Of a stretch of DNA of 64,000 nucleotides, positions 21,601-36,600 are shown one piece after another. Below the pieces are notes generated by a model. The model was not told where the DNA came from. It saw only the letters and a program-made list of their open reading frames with translations, and did not search any database. Source of the DNA: Oreohelix idahoensis (Eukaryota > Mollusca > Gastropoda > Stylommatophora > Oreohelicidae); contig JAMPIV010012200.1 of the NCBI GenBank assembly GCA_024509875.1, forward strand, positions 1-64,000, written 5' to 3'. The position numbers and the translations under genes were made by a program. Position 1 is the first letter of the stretch; each line of letters starts with the position of its first letter.

Positions 21601-24600
21601 TTTGTAAGAAAGAGCGCCATACTATTCTATCGGATGTCTTCCTCCTGGCTTGGTTCCATTCTAGTCCTCGGTCCAACAAAGATTGTCTACTGTTGTCCTC
21701 CCAGCGGACTTTGGGTCGTCCTGAAGGTCTGGATCCCTGGCTCTTATTTTCCCATGCTTGACGTGGTAGCCGATCTTTCCCCTTCTGCAGACATGGCCAA
21801 ACCATCTTAGTTGGGACTGTTCTACTTGGGTCTGCAGGGGTTGGGTTATTCTATTACATGCACCTGTTTATAAAGTCCGTAGCTTTTTGGTTGCTGTTGT
21901 TGTTCTCCATAATTCAGAGCCTTGTAATAGGACTGACTTGACATTTGACTTGAAGATGCTGATTTTTGTGCACTGGGCTTGATTTCTTCTGATTATCATA
22001 TATTTCCAAATGTAATGAAAGCACGTGTTACCTTTTGCATTCTAATCTTTATATCACTGTCTATCCTTCCAACTCTGTCTATATCACTGCCGGCACATGC
22101 CTGACTCTATAACTTGTCGAGGTGCTTCTGCAAGTTCAATCTTGTTATCATTTGCTGCATTTATTCTCATAATCATTGTCTTTTCTCTGTGCATTTTAAA
22201 ACCAAATTGCTGTGACCTCTGATCCAGTATTTTCATTCCGCCTTGAATCTGGTTGCGGTTACGGGACAGAACAGCCAGGTCATCAGCAAAATAGATCACT
22301 CATCTGTTTTGTCCAAGTCCACCGAATCAAATTTCTGTTGGCTGATGTCATTGTTTTCATAACCTAATCTAGTTTAATTGAAAAGCCTCGTTTTCATAAC
22401 CCAGTCTACGGGGTAATTGAAAAGCCTTGTTTTCATAACCCAGTCTACAGGGTAATTGAAAAGCCTTGTTTTCATAACCCAGTCTACAGGGTAATTGAAA
22501 AGCCTTGTTTTCATAACCCAGTCTACAGGGTAATTGAAAAGCCTTGTTTTCATAACCCAGTCTACAGGGTAATTGAAAAGCCTTGTTTTCATAACCCAGT
22601 CTACAGGGTAATTGAAAAGCCTTGTTTTCATAACCCAGTCTACAGGGTAATTGAAAAGCCTTGTTTTCGTAACCCAATCTACAGGGTAGTAGAAAAATCA
22701 CTCCATATTTTTAAGTTGTTATATCGTGACTTGTATCTACTGGATATACATGAAACAAATATTAGAACAAAGAAAACCTGAACCAAAGCATTTCCGTGCT
22801 CCTGTAGTGGTAGTTACTGTAGTAATTTCCTTGACATATGACAAATAAGTTTTATTTTATTTTTAATTCAAGAAAGAAAATACAATAAAATCTAAAATGG
22901 CCAACTGACTGATACTCCAAGAGACAGTAAAAATTGCTGCCCATCATGAAGTTATGCATTGATCAGGCCAGATTTCATGTACGGCTGTAATGTTAATGTA
23001 ACATAGCACTTATGTAATAACAATGCAATTATCTTTATTTAATGTTTGTTTCGTATAACTTGGATAGGAGTGACGAATTAAAAAATAAGAGGTTTACCTT
23101 TGCAATCACCCTTTAAATAGCCAATAAGAAGCAAAATGGGAGGGTTTACTGTACTTACCTTAAATGCTATTGTCTCATAGGGTTCAGCAGCAAACAACAA
23201 ATACTGCCACTTCCTATCTGGCGGCTCAATCCTCTGCTCGTAGGCTGCCATGAAACGATATCGAGGCTGAATCGACTCCACAATTTCAGGGTAATCAATC
23301 TGAACAACATAAACCACAACATCAATGTTATTATTGTCTGTTTATTAAGTCTTCATAAAAATGTTGTCTAAGTGCTGTTGTCTGCATAGTTAAGTTTTCT
23401 ATATTCTGATGATGTCTGCATGCTGTTTGCATTGACATAATGACACTGTCTACAGATCTGCATGGTGATGATGTCTACACACTGATACCAGATACATGAT
23501 GGTGCTGTTTATGTGTTTCATCAACAAAACTGTAAAAATTATTACATTTTTAATAAACCTTACTTACTTACTTACTTAGTCATCCTTCTTCTACCATGAC
23601 GTGTAGAGGTTTGGAGGAGGGAGCGCCATACTATCCTATCAGCTGTCTTCCTTCTGGCCTGGTTCCAATCTAGACCTCGGTTCTTCGGAGATTGCCTAAT
23701 GTTGTCCTCCCAGCTGACTCTTTCTTTTGTAGTATTTTGTTATAACGCATAATTTGTATATCATTATATCGTGCATTCTGCAGTGTTTCATGGCACACCA
23801 GGTTTGTAAATCCTCATGTACAAATCTATCAGTGTAAACAGCTCCCTAAGACATGTAAATCGTCATGTAAAAAGCTATCTGTGTAAACAGCTCCCTAAAG
23901 TTTGTAAATCTTCATGTAAAAAAGCTATGTGTAAACAGCTTCATAAAGCATGTAAATCGTCACGTAAAAATCTATCTATATAAAGTCACATGAAGCTCTA
24001 AAGCTTGTAAATCCTCATGTAAAAATCGTATCTATGTAAAGTCACACAGAGCTCTAAGACAACGGTTGCCGACAGCTCAAAAGATGGTGGCAGATAATTT
24101 ACCTGAAACAGAAGAGACTGTTGACCAGACTCTGCATCCTTCTGTTTAGTCACTGTTGGTAAGAAACAAGCATAACCAATTAAAGACATAGAAGATGACA
24201 GTAGACACACTAATTACTGTTACTACAGATGTCAATACTACCACACAAAAAGTACACTAACTATTTTATTACATTAGGTATTTAACTAATTTTAATTATT
24301 CATATGTTACAATCAGCACTTAAAAATTAAATTTCAAAGTAAATATCAACAGATAAAATATATATAAATTTGATAGCATCTGCTGTTTATTTTAAAAACA
24401 ATTTTTTAAAAGTAACTTTATGAAATCATGATATCACTCACACACACACAAAAAATAGCATATGAGAAATCTATGAGGGGAGGGGGTGAGAAATAAATGT
24501 AATGAAAAGAATGAAAAGAGAATTTTTTTGTATAAACTGACAGAAATGAGGAAAAAGAATGAATTTAATTTTAAAAAACAGGCAGAAATGCAAAATAAAA

Positions 24601-27600
24601 TATTGAAAACAATTTTACAAAAGCAGACAGATGTGACTGAAGAGGTAAAAACAGATGACATGTACAGAAACCATTAAAAACAATTTTTTTTTAAACTGGC
24701 ACAAATGAAATAAAAGAACGAAAACAATATTTTTTTTTTTTAACCAGGCAGAAATGTACAGAAGCGAATGAAAACGATTTAAAAAACCAGGCAGAAATGA
24801 CATAAAAGAATGAAAACAATATATTTAAAAAAAAAAAATGGATAGAAAAGAGTTAAAACAATTTTTTAAAACATGCAGAACTGTGCAAAAACAGAATGAA
24901 AACACTTTTTTTTAACAGGCAGAAATGTGCAGAAAAGAAGGAAAACAATTTTTAAAAACAGGCAGAAATACATAGAAAGGAAAGAAAACAATAAAATACA
25001 GATATACAATAATTTTATAGAAAAGAATCTTTCCAGCTTTACACTTGTCGGTGTTCCTCTATCAGAATTAAAATTCAAGAAAGCAGTAATGTAGCAAAAA
25101 CAATGACCAAGAAGCAACACACTTTCATAAATAGATGTGTGCGTACACAAGGATTGAAATGGTGCAAGATCATTAATAATGAACTGATAACAAGAATCAG
25201 ACAAGTGCCAGTGAAACAAGAGACTATCAGAAGATGCTGGTGATGAATAGGACACACACTGATGATATATGTTTGTAGCATTACAAGGCAGTACTTGTTC
25301 TAGAATCCGAATGAACGAACTTTATTTTCAAAGGGTTGAGAATTGGGCACACAGGCCCGTCTAACATTCTGCCCTTCCTTTCGCTCACCTTTCATACTGA
25401 ATTCATTTATTCCGAAGGGTAAGCGAGGCAGAACAAAACATACATGCAGAAGAGAACGTGACAGAAATTAAAGAGATGAGGAAGAAAAGGAAAGATCTCG
25501 AGCTGATGGCACAGAACAAGAGGACTTGAGTTTGTTGAAGGCCTATGCTCCTTGGGAAGCTGATGGTAACGACTTAATTAATGAATGTAGCAATACCTTT
25601 ATAACCAGGTCTCCCAATCTTAACGAAACGCCTGATGTCAACTTTGGGTCTCTCTGGTGCTGGTTGAGCAGGGGCATCTTTAGCTTCTTTGGCAGCACGT
25701 CGAGCCCTGAAAGTGTTATAATCAATAAACAAACAGTCCTCAGTAACACTCCACTAAAAACATGAATGTAAACATATTTTCTGAAGGCAAAGTTAACAAA
25801 AATCACCAGCAATGGTTTCATTTTCTTTTTTAACAATACTTGAAAATGAAGCACATTTAATAAACCATAAAGGTATATGTCAATATTCAATAATCTATAT
25901 AGAAAATGTTATGAGAAAAAGAAAGGCAAGTACTCAATTTAATAAACCATAAAGAAAAGAATCAAAATTTTAACTCATTCTAACCCACAAGCCATACAGT
26001 GCACCAGGTTACCCATTAGAATTACCCATGGGCCGTAAGGTGTGCTCACTTGATACAAGCCCAAATTTTTTACTTAGAAAATATCTGGTCGTGAGCCGGA
26101 TTAAATCATGTGAACACTTCCTGTGGACATGTTTTAAATTGCTAGAGAAAGAAGTATTCTGCTGTATAATTTTTGCCTATTTTATCGATTGTTAATGATG
26201 CTGGATAGTTTATTTATAAACTGTGTAGTCACGGATATCAGTCAGAGACTATCAACTGATCAACAGCAACAGACTATTTCTAAATGAGTTTTAATTATAT
26301 TTTTTGTAATAATAACCTATTTTCCATTTCGAGAAAGATATTTCACAAATTTCTTGGCATATTTTTAGGTACAATCTGGAGACGTCATTTTCTTTGTGAT
26401 AACATTTACTTCTGTCTTTTTGTTACTGAGCTAATGGCCATTATTTTTACTCTGAACAGACAATTAAGTTTCTATTTTAAGACTATTATGTTTCTATTTT
26501 ATTTGAACAGGAAAAGCCTCTGTTGCAGCATATTCTAGAATGATGCCCTGTGTAGTTCCCAGGGGTCTTAAAATAGACAAAAGGAAGGACTACTGGGGGA
26601 TCGGAGTAGCTAAGAGGTACGGCGTCCGCCTCGAATTATAAATGTACCGGGTTCAATTCCCAGTAGAGGGAATATAACTTATGGAATTTTTTTTTTCAGA
26701 ACCAGTGGTCCTATTGCTGTCATACTCCCCCCTGGTCTCTTCGGTAGTGAGATCGAATGCCTAGCCTTCTCGGATAAGGGTAAAAAAATAGGAGGTCCGA
26801 TGTGTAAGTTGCGCACGTTAAAAATCCCTCGGCAGTTGGAAATCATAAAGAGAAGGCCACACAGTTGCTGCCCTGGCAAAATTTAAAATTAGGAAACCTT
26901 CTTCTTCTTCTTTGATCTTAGCCGCCGACTGTCAAAGCAGTCAGTGGCCATCACACCTGGTGGCGTTTTGTAGGGCAGGAACAAATTGATTCCACTTTGC
27001 TCGGTTGGTGGCTATCCTTCATACAGTGCCCCAACTCTGGTTCATTCTTTGCATCTCAGCGTCCAGTCCTCCGCCAAGTGGTTTTTGGTTGGCCTCTCTT
27101 TCGTTTTCCTTCAGGGGTCCATAGCATATCTGTTCTTGTGATGGCATCGGTGGTCTCTTCTGAGGACATGGCCAACCATGTGTAAGTTGCGCATGTTAAA
27201 AATCCCTCGGCAGTTGGAAATCAAAAAGAGTAGGCCACACGGTTGCTGCCCTGGCAAAATAAAAAAATTAGAAACCTACCCACCACAAAAATATTTATAG
27301 AATGTGTGATTCCTATATATATATACATTGGGATTCTCGCAGGTGCTATGGAGTTCATGCACTGTGCTGAGATCCTCCTTGTGTGATCTAAGGGAGGAGA
27401 TTGGAGCACTGATGAAGTTGTCTGTGTGCAATGAAGATAGTCCTTCAAACTAAACCAACCAACTAAAGGAGGACTACTCCAGCCTCATGTATGTTGTACA
27501 ATATGTGATTAATATGAGGTTGTACACGAGGCTGGCAACCTCACTATGTAAAACAAAGGTCAAGGATCCCGTTTATACGTCCATTGTAGGCATATTGGGA

Positions 27601-30600
27601 ATATGGTGTTAGGCCCATATTTTCTCAATCATCGACACACTAAGGGTGATGTAGTCAGCATCACGCCGGCCGCCTTAACCTTCCCAGAGTTGCTCTGGTA
27701 CCCAATTCATGAGGCTGGGTCGACCCAGGAGTCGTTTGCGGCTTAAAAAATCCCACCTCAACTGGGGATTGAACCATGGACCACTGAGCTAGGAAGCCAG
27801 TGCACTAACCACTATGCTACCGCAGCTCCCAATGTAAAACAAACTGCCACAGAAACCACCACTGTTAAGGGCAGGAGACTGGCCATCAAAGGGTTCTAGT
27901 AAAGGGGCTAGCTGCACTGTTGGCCCCATGCTCTGTAAGGAGTGACATGAAAACGATGATCCTAAAGTAATCTAAATATTTTAGAATGAACTCACAAGTT
28001 GCTCTGATGCTTTTTTCCTTGGGTATGTGCCAAGTAGCTGCCCTGAGAGATAAGAAAACATAAACACATTTTAGAAGTAGTATACACAGGGTTCATAGCA
28101 AATTTCTTCAAGCATTTTCCAGGCTTTTTCCAGGTCCAGCACGTGATTTTCAAGGATGGGAAACTCTAATATTTTCCTCATCTAATTTTCTCAGATATAA
28201 TTATCACTTTGCTGACCAGCAATCCGGAGCATTACCGTCTCCCATTACCAAGGGTGTTTGCAGATTTCTTTAAAAAGAACATTTTTTTTTTTTTTAAAAT
28301 TCATAAAAGATTGAAAAACAGACATCTTTTCCCAGTTTTTAGCGAATTTGTTCAACGTCAGCGCAATAAAATGTTAGTGACATGGATGTCAATGAATAAA
28401 ATAAGCTTGATTGACATACTGATTTAATGATTAACATATATCAACATAAAAGGCTAATAAAATTGTGAATAAAATGCAAAAAAAAACTATTTTTCGTGTT
28501 TGTCTTTTTTGAATGTATTCTGCGTCTGTGGCATGACAATGAGCGTTTGTAAATGTTTGAGTAGCTACGTACCTCTAGTTGGAGTCTGAGCTGCTTCCTT
28601 TATTAACTGGGATTGAAGTTGTAGCTGTAGGCCTCTGCAAGAGTCTTTGTCTGGATCGTTGATAATCCTTGACTGTGTGGTATAACTTGAAGCAGGGTAT
28701 CAGGCTTAGAGGTACATTGCAATCTGGGCAGTACATGCAAGTCTGGCTTCTGTTCCCTGCAGCCTTACACACTTTACAGTCTGGTTTGTACCTTGTCCTT
28801 TCATATTTATCAATGAAGTGGTGCTCAGTAAGTCGTGTTGTTGTGACCTGTGGTTTTGAAGGTGTCACATTGCGTCGAAGAATAGCAGGTTCAATAAGAG
28901 TCATACTGACATCCTGATCTTTGCTTTGATCTTTTTTTTTTGTAGAGTTGGCAGTGTTGTAGGTTATGTGCCCATTGACCAGGGCAGTTTCAACTAAGAA
29001 ATGATATAAAAATAGGATATGTGTGGGTAGGGGTAGCTTGCACCTAGTTGGCTGAAGTAGTCGACACCTCCCATACTTTTGCTGTATTTTTCTGCAAGCA
29101 ATGGCTTCTGAATTGTTATGCCCTAAAGAATTTGTCTTTCTGTCTTGTTTATATTATCATTGGAGTGAACAGTAGATATAAGGTTAAATCTTTTCGTATC
29201 ATGCCAGGTGACTGTCGGCATGCCTTATCTTCTGTCGCACAAAACACAGGATGATTTGTCTTTTTCAATTTGAGTTGTTTTTTCTTCAATGCTACAGGAA
29301 AATGCTTCCTATTTTCAGCTACTGTTCCAAATGCACCAATCTGAATTTCAGGTCTTGAAATAAAGCTGAAGGCTGAATAAAAACTACCACAGAAGAGAAT
29401 ATGTCCCTTGTTGCGTATGAAATATGAATTAAAACTATGGTGACTTTTCACTGAAAAAAGAGTTCAAATAATCTCAGCTCTGAGAGTTTCTTCCTTGGTC
29501 ACAAATGATGTCACATCTGTAGGTCTCCTAGTAGTGTTAGATGTTTTTGACGTGTCCGAGGGAGTAGTGTTAGATAGTTTTGATGTTTCTGAGGGAAAAA
29601 CTGTTCCTTGGGGTTGTGTTCTTTTCTGTTTAAAAAAAAAAAAAAAATGGAACACACAAATAACTTATAAGTAGGCCTAAGCTATGTATATTTACCAAGT
29701 CAAAGTTCTAAACGCATGAATAATATAGTCAAACAATATTTAACTAGAACAAAAGTTAATATATAGTAATTGGGAGGGTGAAGGTATGATGATATCCTTA
29801 TAACACTTATGATAAGTGAAAATCTATTAAATATCTAACTGGAAACATCAGGCCTTTACACACACACCCCCTCCCCATCTTTACTATTTTTGTTTGATTT
29901 TTTTTGTTGGGGTTTGTTTTGTTTTATTGTTTCTGTTTGTTGTGATTAAAAAAAAAATTTTTTTAAATTATTTTTAAAATTTTAAATAACATAGGTCTAT
30001 GCACAAAATTGGTAATTTTCATTTATCCTAATTACAGTGATTTGACAGATGTGATGACACTTTCATGTATCGGCGGTTATTCGTGTTATCTGGAATTGAA
30101 AACATGTAGGCCTAGGCATATCCTAATTATAACCCTGCAGAGCAGAACGGGATATGTCTCTTCATCATAAATATAATGAAAAAGCATTCAAAATATATTT
30201 ATTTTCCAAAAATGTGGTGAAATTAACAGTGGGACACGTCTGATAACAGCGTAGGCTATAGGATATGGAATCGCCATCAATTTCTATTCTTGACCATCTC
30301 AAACTGTGTCAAATATATTCTCGTAAGCAGTTGTAAACCAAGAAATTTCATTCACACTAATTTTGGCCATGGTTAAAAATAAAACTAGGCTAAATAGGCC
30401 TACATTGTAAATTACGGCCGCAAGTACAGTAGGCCTATCTATAAACTGCACTTAGCCTATGTAAATATGTTTTATAAATGAATTTATTAGGCTACTTACC
30501 TCAGTTGAAATGAACGATTTAATACAACATGAATGCGTAGAGACAAGTTCTTGGTGTTGTTGTTGTTTTTCTTTTAAGTTTTGGCGAGGCGCGTCCCGTT

Positions 30601-33600
30601 CAACCTACTCGGTTATATTAGGGCGCATATCCAAATACAAAAGGCACTTAGGTCTGAGGTTATAAATACTTTTTTTCCTAGTCGTGGGTTTTTGCTCCGC
30701 AGTGAATATGTGTAGTTATGTGTCCTTTCGTAGCAGTTAGGGTTAGGTTTAGTATTAGGATTTGGGTTAGCGTTAACCCTAATCCTAACCTTAATACTAA
30801 ATCTAACCCTAACTGTTACGATACAAGACATAACTACACATATTCACTGCGGAGCAAAAACCCACGAGTAATAGGAAATTACCGCTTTCGAGTAGCAACA
30901 GACACGCGCGCTAAAAATAAATCTGCTTCACATCGTTAACGCAATTCGCCGAAAACGCAAATCGCCGAAAACACGAACCGCCGAAAACGTCTGGAAATGG
31001 ATTTTGTGCCCAAAGGGAAGTAAAAATTCTGCGGTAACTGAAGTTTAACGAAAAATACCATCAATAACTGAAAAATGGAAAACTTCGGATTTTTAATATT
31101 TTTTCAAGGTCCGATGCGGGAAATTCAAGGCTGTTAGCCATTTTTCCAGGCTTTTCAAGGCCTGGAATTTTTTTTTTCGTTTTCCAGGTTTTTCAAGGTC
31201 GCTACGAACCCTGTATACAGGTAAGCCTGGCCTATGAATCCTCAAATAATCATCAAATACTGCACAGGACGTCCAAACTGACATCACTTGGAAATCAACT
31301 TTGGTAAGATAAATGTATTTATCTATGTCTCCACATTTTATTCCTGTAAGTTTTGATAATTATGGAGACAATGTATTTTGCCCTGTGTAGAACTGTTATT
31401 GTTGATCAGAATCGAGGTCACTGCATTCCGGGCAAACCCATAGGTGCTCAGTTTCACCTCAGCAAATGTCGAAGAGTATGAATGCTAATTGTTCCTGTTG
31501 CGCACTGGTTGTATACACGCCGGATGCGTCCTCGCATACGTCCATCCCTGCTGGTTTTATGTTTGATGCCAAATTCCAGCAGTCTTAGCCTTGATAATTC
31601 ATCAACTGTAGTGTCATTCTCTAATAGACGATCAAGACTTGCCCTCAGTATTTCTCTCTTATCTATGTCCAATGCATCTTCTACGGGTGCTCTTGACGCG
31701 AGTCTGTCAGCTCTTTCATTGCCGCGTACCCCGGCATGACATTGACACCAGCGACATTAGACCCATTATATAAAATGGAATACGCCGTACTGCTCCACAC
31801 AAGCAATGGTCAGAGTACAAGGCACTACAAAAATGAGGTTGTGCAAGCGGCTCTGCAAACCTCATTATGTGTTAATAAACATACAGGCATACGTTTAAAC
31901 CTAATGTCACATAAGAGCATGTGAAAACTTGGTGCTGGCTTCCTGCAAGGGGATTAGCTTCAGTGGTGCCTCCATGCTCCATAAGGAGCGAAAAGGAAAA
32001 TGATGATACATTGAATTTACACACACACACACACACACATATATACAAGTGCTGGTTCACATTTTCATGAACAGTAAAACATAAGACAATTATACAATAT
32101 TAACTTTTCCTTCATATGATACTCAAATTTGTGGACAAATTGCAATTTGAAAAAGACAAAATCCATCCAGCAGACACAGTTGAGAAATGTACCAAGATGA
32201 TGCAGCGTCTGACACGTCAATCCGTCCTAGTCTTAAGTTTGATGCCAAATTCCAGCAACCTATGCCTTGATGATTCACTGATTACAGTGTCATTCTCTAA
32301 TAGGCGATCAGTTATTGCCCTCAGTATCTCTCCATTATCCATATCCATATCTTGAAGCTAGTCTGTCAGCTTTTTCATTGCTGCGTACCCTTGCATGACC
32401 AGGACAGTAGATCCACACCAGTTCCTGATAATTCGAAGCTTCTATGGATGTTTTCCATCCATGACATAACCATCCATTTTGGACCTCCTGAAGCATGGAC
32501 TGAGAGTCTGACACAATAACTGCCCTTGTTAATGAAGTTTCAGACAGCCACCTTAAGGCTGCAGTAGCTGATTCTACCTTCATTCTCATGCTGGACGTTG
32601 TTGTCATGTTCAGCGACAATCAACTCTAGCCAAGAAACCCCACCCTGATTTTTCCCCATCCTCAGTAAAAAACAACAATGCATATCCTGTCAGATATTTT
32701 GTTAGTCTGCAAGAAATATTCAACATTCTATGACCATATCCAACTAGGCATTCTTTCTAATGATTAAGCATCAAGTTATTGAAGAAAAAAAAAGAAAATC
32801 AACAGAAAAGAATGAAGGAAAAAATCTCCCCATCAATAATTGTCTGTAATATAAATATCCTAATTTTCTTAGTGTCCTGTAGCCTAAACAAATTACCACC
32901 AACCTGCGCGCTGTGCATTTTTGGGAAATTATAGAAAAGTGGCACGCACTGCAGCATGGAAACTAAATTGTGCTCTCATTGAAATAATGTGTATTTCTTT
33001 CTATTTCTTCATTTTTAAGAAAAAAGTAGTCCTTTTTTATTTTTGTGGGACAAAATTGTCCCCATTTATATTTCAGGTACGTATTAATAAGTATCCTCAT
33101 CTTATATTTATATTTAGCAGCAGATAATGAATGGAGTTCGTTACATTTGAAGTAACTCTGCCGATTCAGTCACCCAAGTTAATATGACTTAAATAATGAT
33201 TCTGAGATGGAGTCCAGCAGAAGAAGAGCTACAAATTAATGGTGAAAGACCAACGAAGGAAGAAATAAAGAAAGCCATAAAGCTTCTAAGAGATGGAAAA
33301 GCGTCTGGACCTAATGGCATTCCAGCAGAGGCCATCAAAGCAGATATCGACACGGCTACAGAGATGTTATATAAATTACTTAGTAAAGTCTGGGAAAAGG
33401 AAGAGATACCAGCAGAATGGAAGGAAGGATATCTGGTTAAGTTGCCTAAGAAGGGAAATTTACAAGAGTGCACAAATTATAGAGGAATAATGTTACTATC
33501 AGTGCCAGGAAAAGTATTAAACAGGATTATCCTTGAGAGATTAAAAGAGTCCATAGACAAGAAACTGAGAGATGAACAAGCAGGTTTTTGACAAAACAGA

Positions 33601-36600
33601 TCCTGTACAGACCAGATAGTCACTTTGAGAATAATAGTTGATCAGTCTGGAATGGAATTCACCACTATACATCAGATTTGTGGACTATGAAAAGGCATTT
33701 GACAGTGTAGACAGAGAATCACTTTGGAAATTGATGAGGCATTATGGAGTTCCCCTGAAGATCATTAATTTAATAAAGAAAACATATGAAGACATGACAT
33801 GCAGAGTTCTTCATGAAGGACAGCTTACAGAACCGTTTGGGATAAGAACAAGAGTGCGACAGGGATGCCTCTTTGTCTCCATTTCTTGGCACAAATACAA
33901 GATGTAGAATCGTACACATATCTTGGCAGCAATATAGACAAAGTTGGAGGGACAGATTGTGATATCAAAATAAGAATACAAAAAGCAAGAGGAGCTTTCA
34001 TTGCATTGGGAAATATATGGAGATCAAGAGAAATCAGATTCAACATGAAAATTAGAATCTTCAACTCAAATGTGAAGTCAGTCCTATTGTATGGCTCTGA
34101 GACATGGAGAACAACAAAGACAACAACCAAAAAGCTACAGACTTTCATAAATGGGTGCTCGCGTAGAATAGAGGGATTAAAATGGTATAACAAGGTTACC
34201 AACGTGGAACTGATGACAAGAACTAGACAAGTGCCAGTGGAACAAGAGATGAGAAGAAGACGATGGCAATGGATAGGACACACACTGAGGAAACCTGTTG
34301 ATAGCATTATAAGGCAGTCCTTGTTCTGGAACCCCCAGGGCAAGAGAGGCAGAGGTAGACCAAGAAGCACATGGAGAAGAGAGCTGGAAACAGAGGTGAA
34401 AATTATAAGGAGAACATGGAAAGAACTTGAGATGATGGCACGTGACAGGAGAACTTGGCATGTGTTTGTTGAAGGCCTATGCTCCTTTGGGAGTGGAGGG
34501 TTATGAATGAATGTTTTGACGGGCTACTTGCTAGTAAACCTCAAATTATTTCCACATTACCATTCAGCTCCCCGTGGTACCAAGACCTCCAACAAACGTA
34601 TGCCATATCCTCCGGGTCCTGTGCCATCAGATCTAGGTTTGTCCAAGCCTTCTTCATCCCTTTCATGTCTACCTCCAGTTCTCTTCTCTATATTTTTTTG
34701 GTCTCCCTCCACCTCTCTTACCAGGGGGAAGTGGACACAGGAAGAAACTACAGTTAGAAACAAAGCTCTAGCATAATGTGTCCGATATTTAAAAAAAAAA
34801 ATATCCCGTTACACGCCCACTGAGGCATATTGGGAATATGGTGTTGGGCCCATATTTTCTTGACCATCGGCACACTAGGGGTGATGTGGTCAGCATCACG
34901 CCGGCCACCATAACCTTCCCAGAGTTGCTCTGGTACCCAATTCATGAGACTGGGTCAACCCCGGAGCCGTATGCGGTCTAAAAAAAATCCCACCTCAACT
35001 TGGGAATTGAACCATGGACCACCGAGCTAGAAAGCCAGTGCACTAACCACTGCGCTACCGCGGCTCCTGTCTGATATAAACAAGGAATTATACAATGAAA
35101 GATGAGGCAAGAACAAGAAAGAAACAGTCACATTATGCAGAAATTATCATCATTCTCCTTTAATGCTCCTTAGGGGGCAAAGGGTCTCCATACTACAGTT
35201 GACAGCCTTGCAGGAATCCTATACCAAACAAGTTGTTGAGCTCTTGATGTGATAGTATCTGTAACAATCTGTTTTACAGGATAAGGTTGCAAGCCCAATG
35301 TAAAACTTCACATTAGTAACCTCTAACAATATGCATGAGAGAGCAGTGGTTCTATTCATTCTTCATCTCCTCACAGACCTGTGTAAGTCACATAAGGCAC
35401 TATAATTGAAAAAAACATGGAGGGCACATCTGAAGATAGAGAGATTAAAAGTGTGCTAGAGACAATGAATATATAAATATGAATAAGTATGGCCAGCAGG
35501 TTGGTCTGAACATCAATCTGAAGAAGACAAAGGTCATGACACTTAATGTGGGCAATCCTGAGCCAATAACAGTAAGGAACCAGAAGTTAGAACAGACAGA
35601 CACATTTACTTACCTAGGATGCATTGTAACACCTGACGGCGGAACAAGCAAGGACATTAACAACATAATGAATACAGCGAGAACAGCCTTTGCTATTCTC
35701 AACAACATTTGGAAGTCTTCCCAGTACAGCACAAACACCAAATTAAGAATGTATGAGAGCTGTGTACTTTCTGTGCTTCTCTATGGTGCGGAATGCTGGA
35801 GAGTAACAGAGAAGGAAATGTCGAAACTGTCCTCCTTCCACACAATCTGCCTAAGGAAAATTCTCCAAATCTTTTGGCCAAACACCATCAGCAACCAAGA
35901 ACTACTTATTCGGAGTAACCAGGAGGACATGCACACCATCATAGCTGGCAGACGCTGTAGTTGGGTTGGCCACATCCTCAGAAGGGACCCTGATACCATC
36001 ACAAGAACAGCTATGCTATGGACCCCCGAGGGAAAGCAAAAGAGAGACCGACCAAAAACAACTTGGCGGAGAACTGTGGAAGCCGAGATGCAAAAAATGA
36101 ACCAGAGTTTGCCGCCGACCGAGCAAAGTGGAATCAATTTGTTGCTGCCCTACAAGACGCCACCAGGCGTGATGGCCACTGACTGCTTTGACGGTTGGCG
36201 GCTATGGATCAAAGAAGAAGATGAAGAGACAATGAAGAATGCATGATGCCAATGTGGAAAAATACATTAACTCTTTGACTCCGCAATTATTTTCCACGCT
36301 GTGCCGTAATTTTAATTTGTGATATACTAAAAACAATGCTCAAAGAGTTGTCTTGGCACAGGTGTCAAATCTGACCAACGTTCTGAGCGTTGTTCCGGAG
36401 TCAAAGAGTTAATGAAGACATAAGGTAAATGCAAATACATGTTTATTAACCTATGCACCTAAAATGTAAGGTCAAAAGATTGGCTGAAAGATTTAAATAT
36501 TTTTTTTAAAAAGCAGTAACTAAATATTGTGGTCAATAATACAAGTATAACAAATTACAACTGAAAAACCAACCAGAATTCTGGCTACAAGGACTTACCT

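Noticed and set aside
30681..30871. Interstitial telomere repeat
   Set aside because: Only one or two TTAGGG-like units in a palindrome, no tandem run.
35479..36246. Host gene with a 255-residue ORF antisense in SF3A2 intron 2
   Set aside because: It matches the C-terminal block order of RTE-like LINEs and has three other copies of its end in the window.
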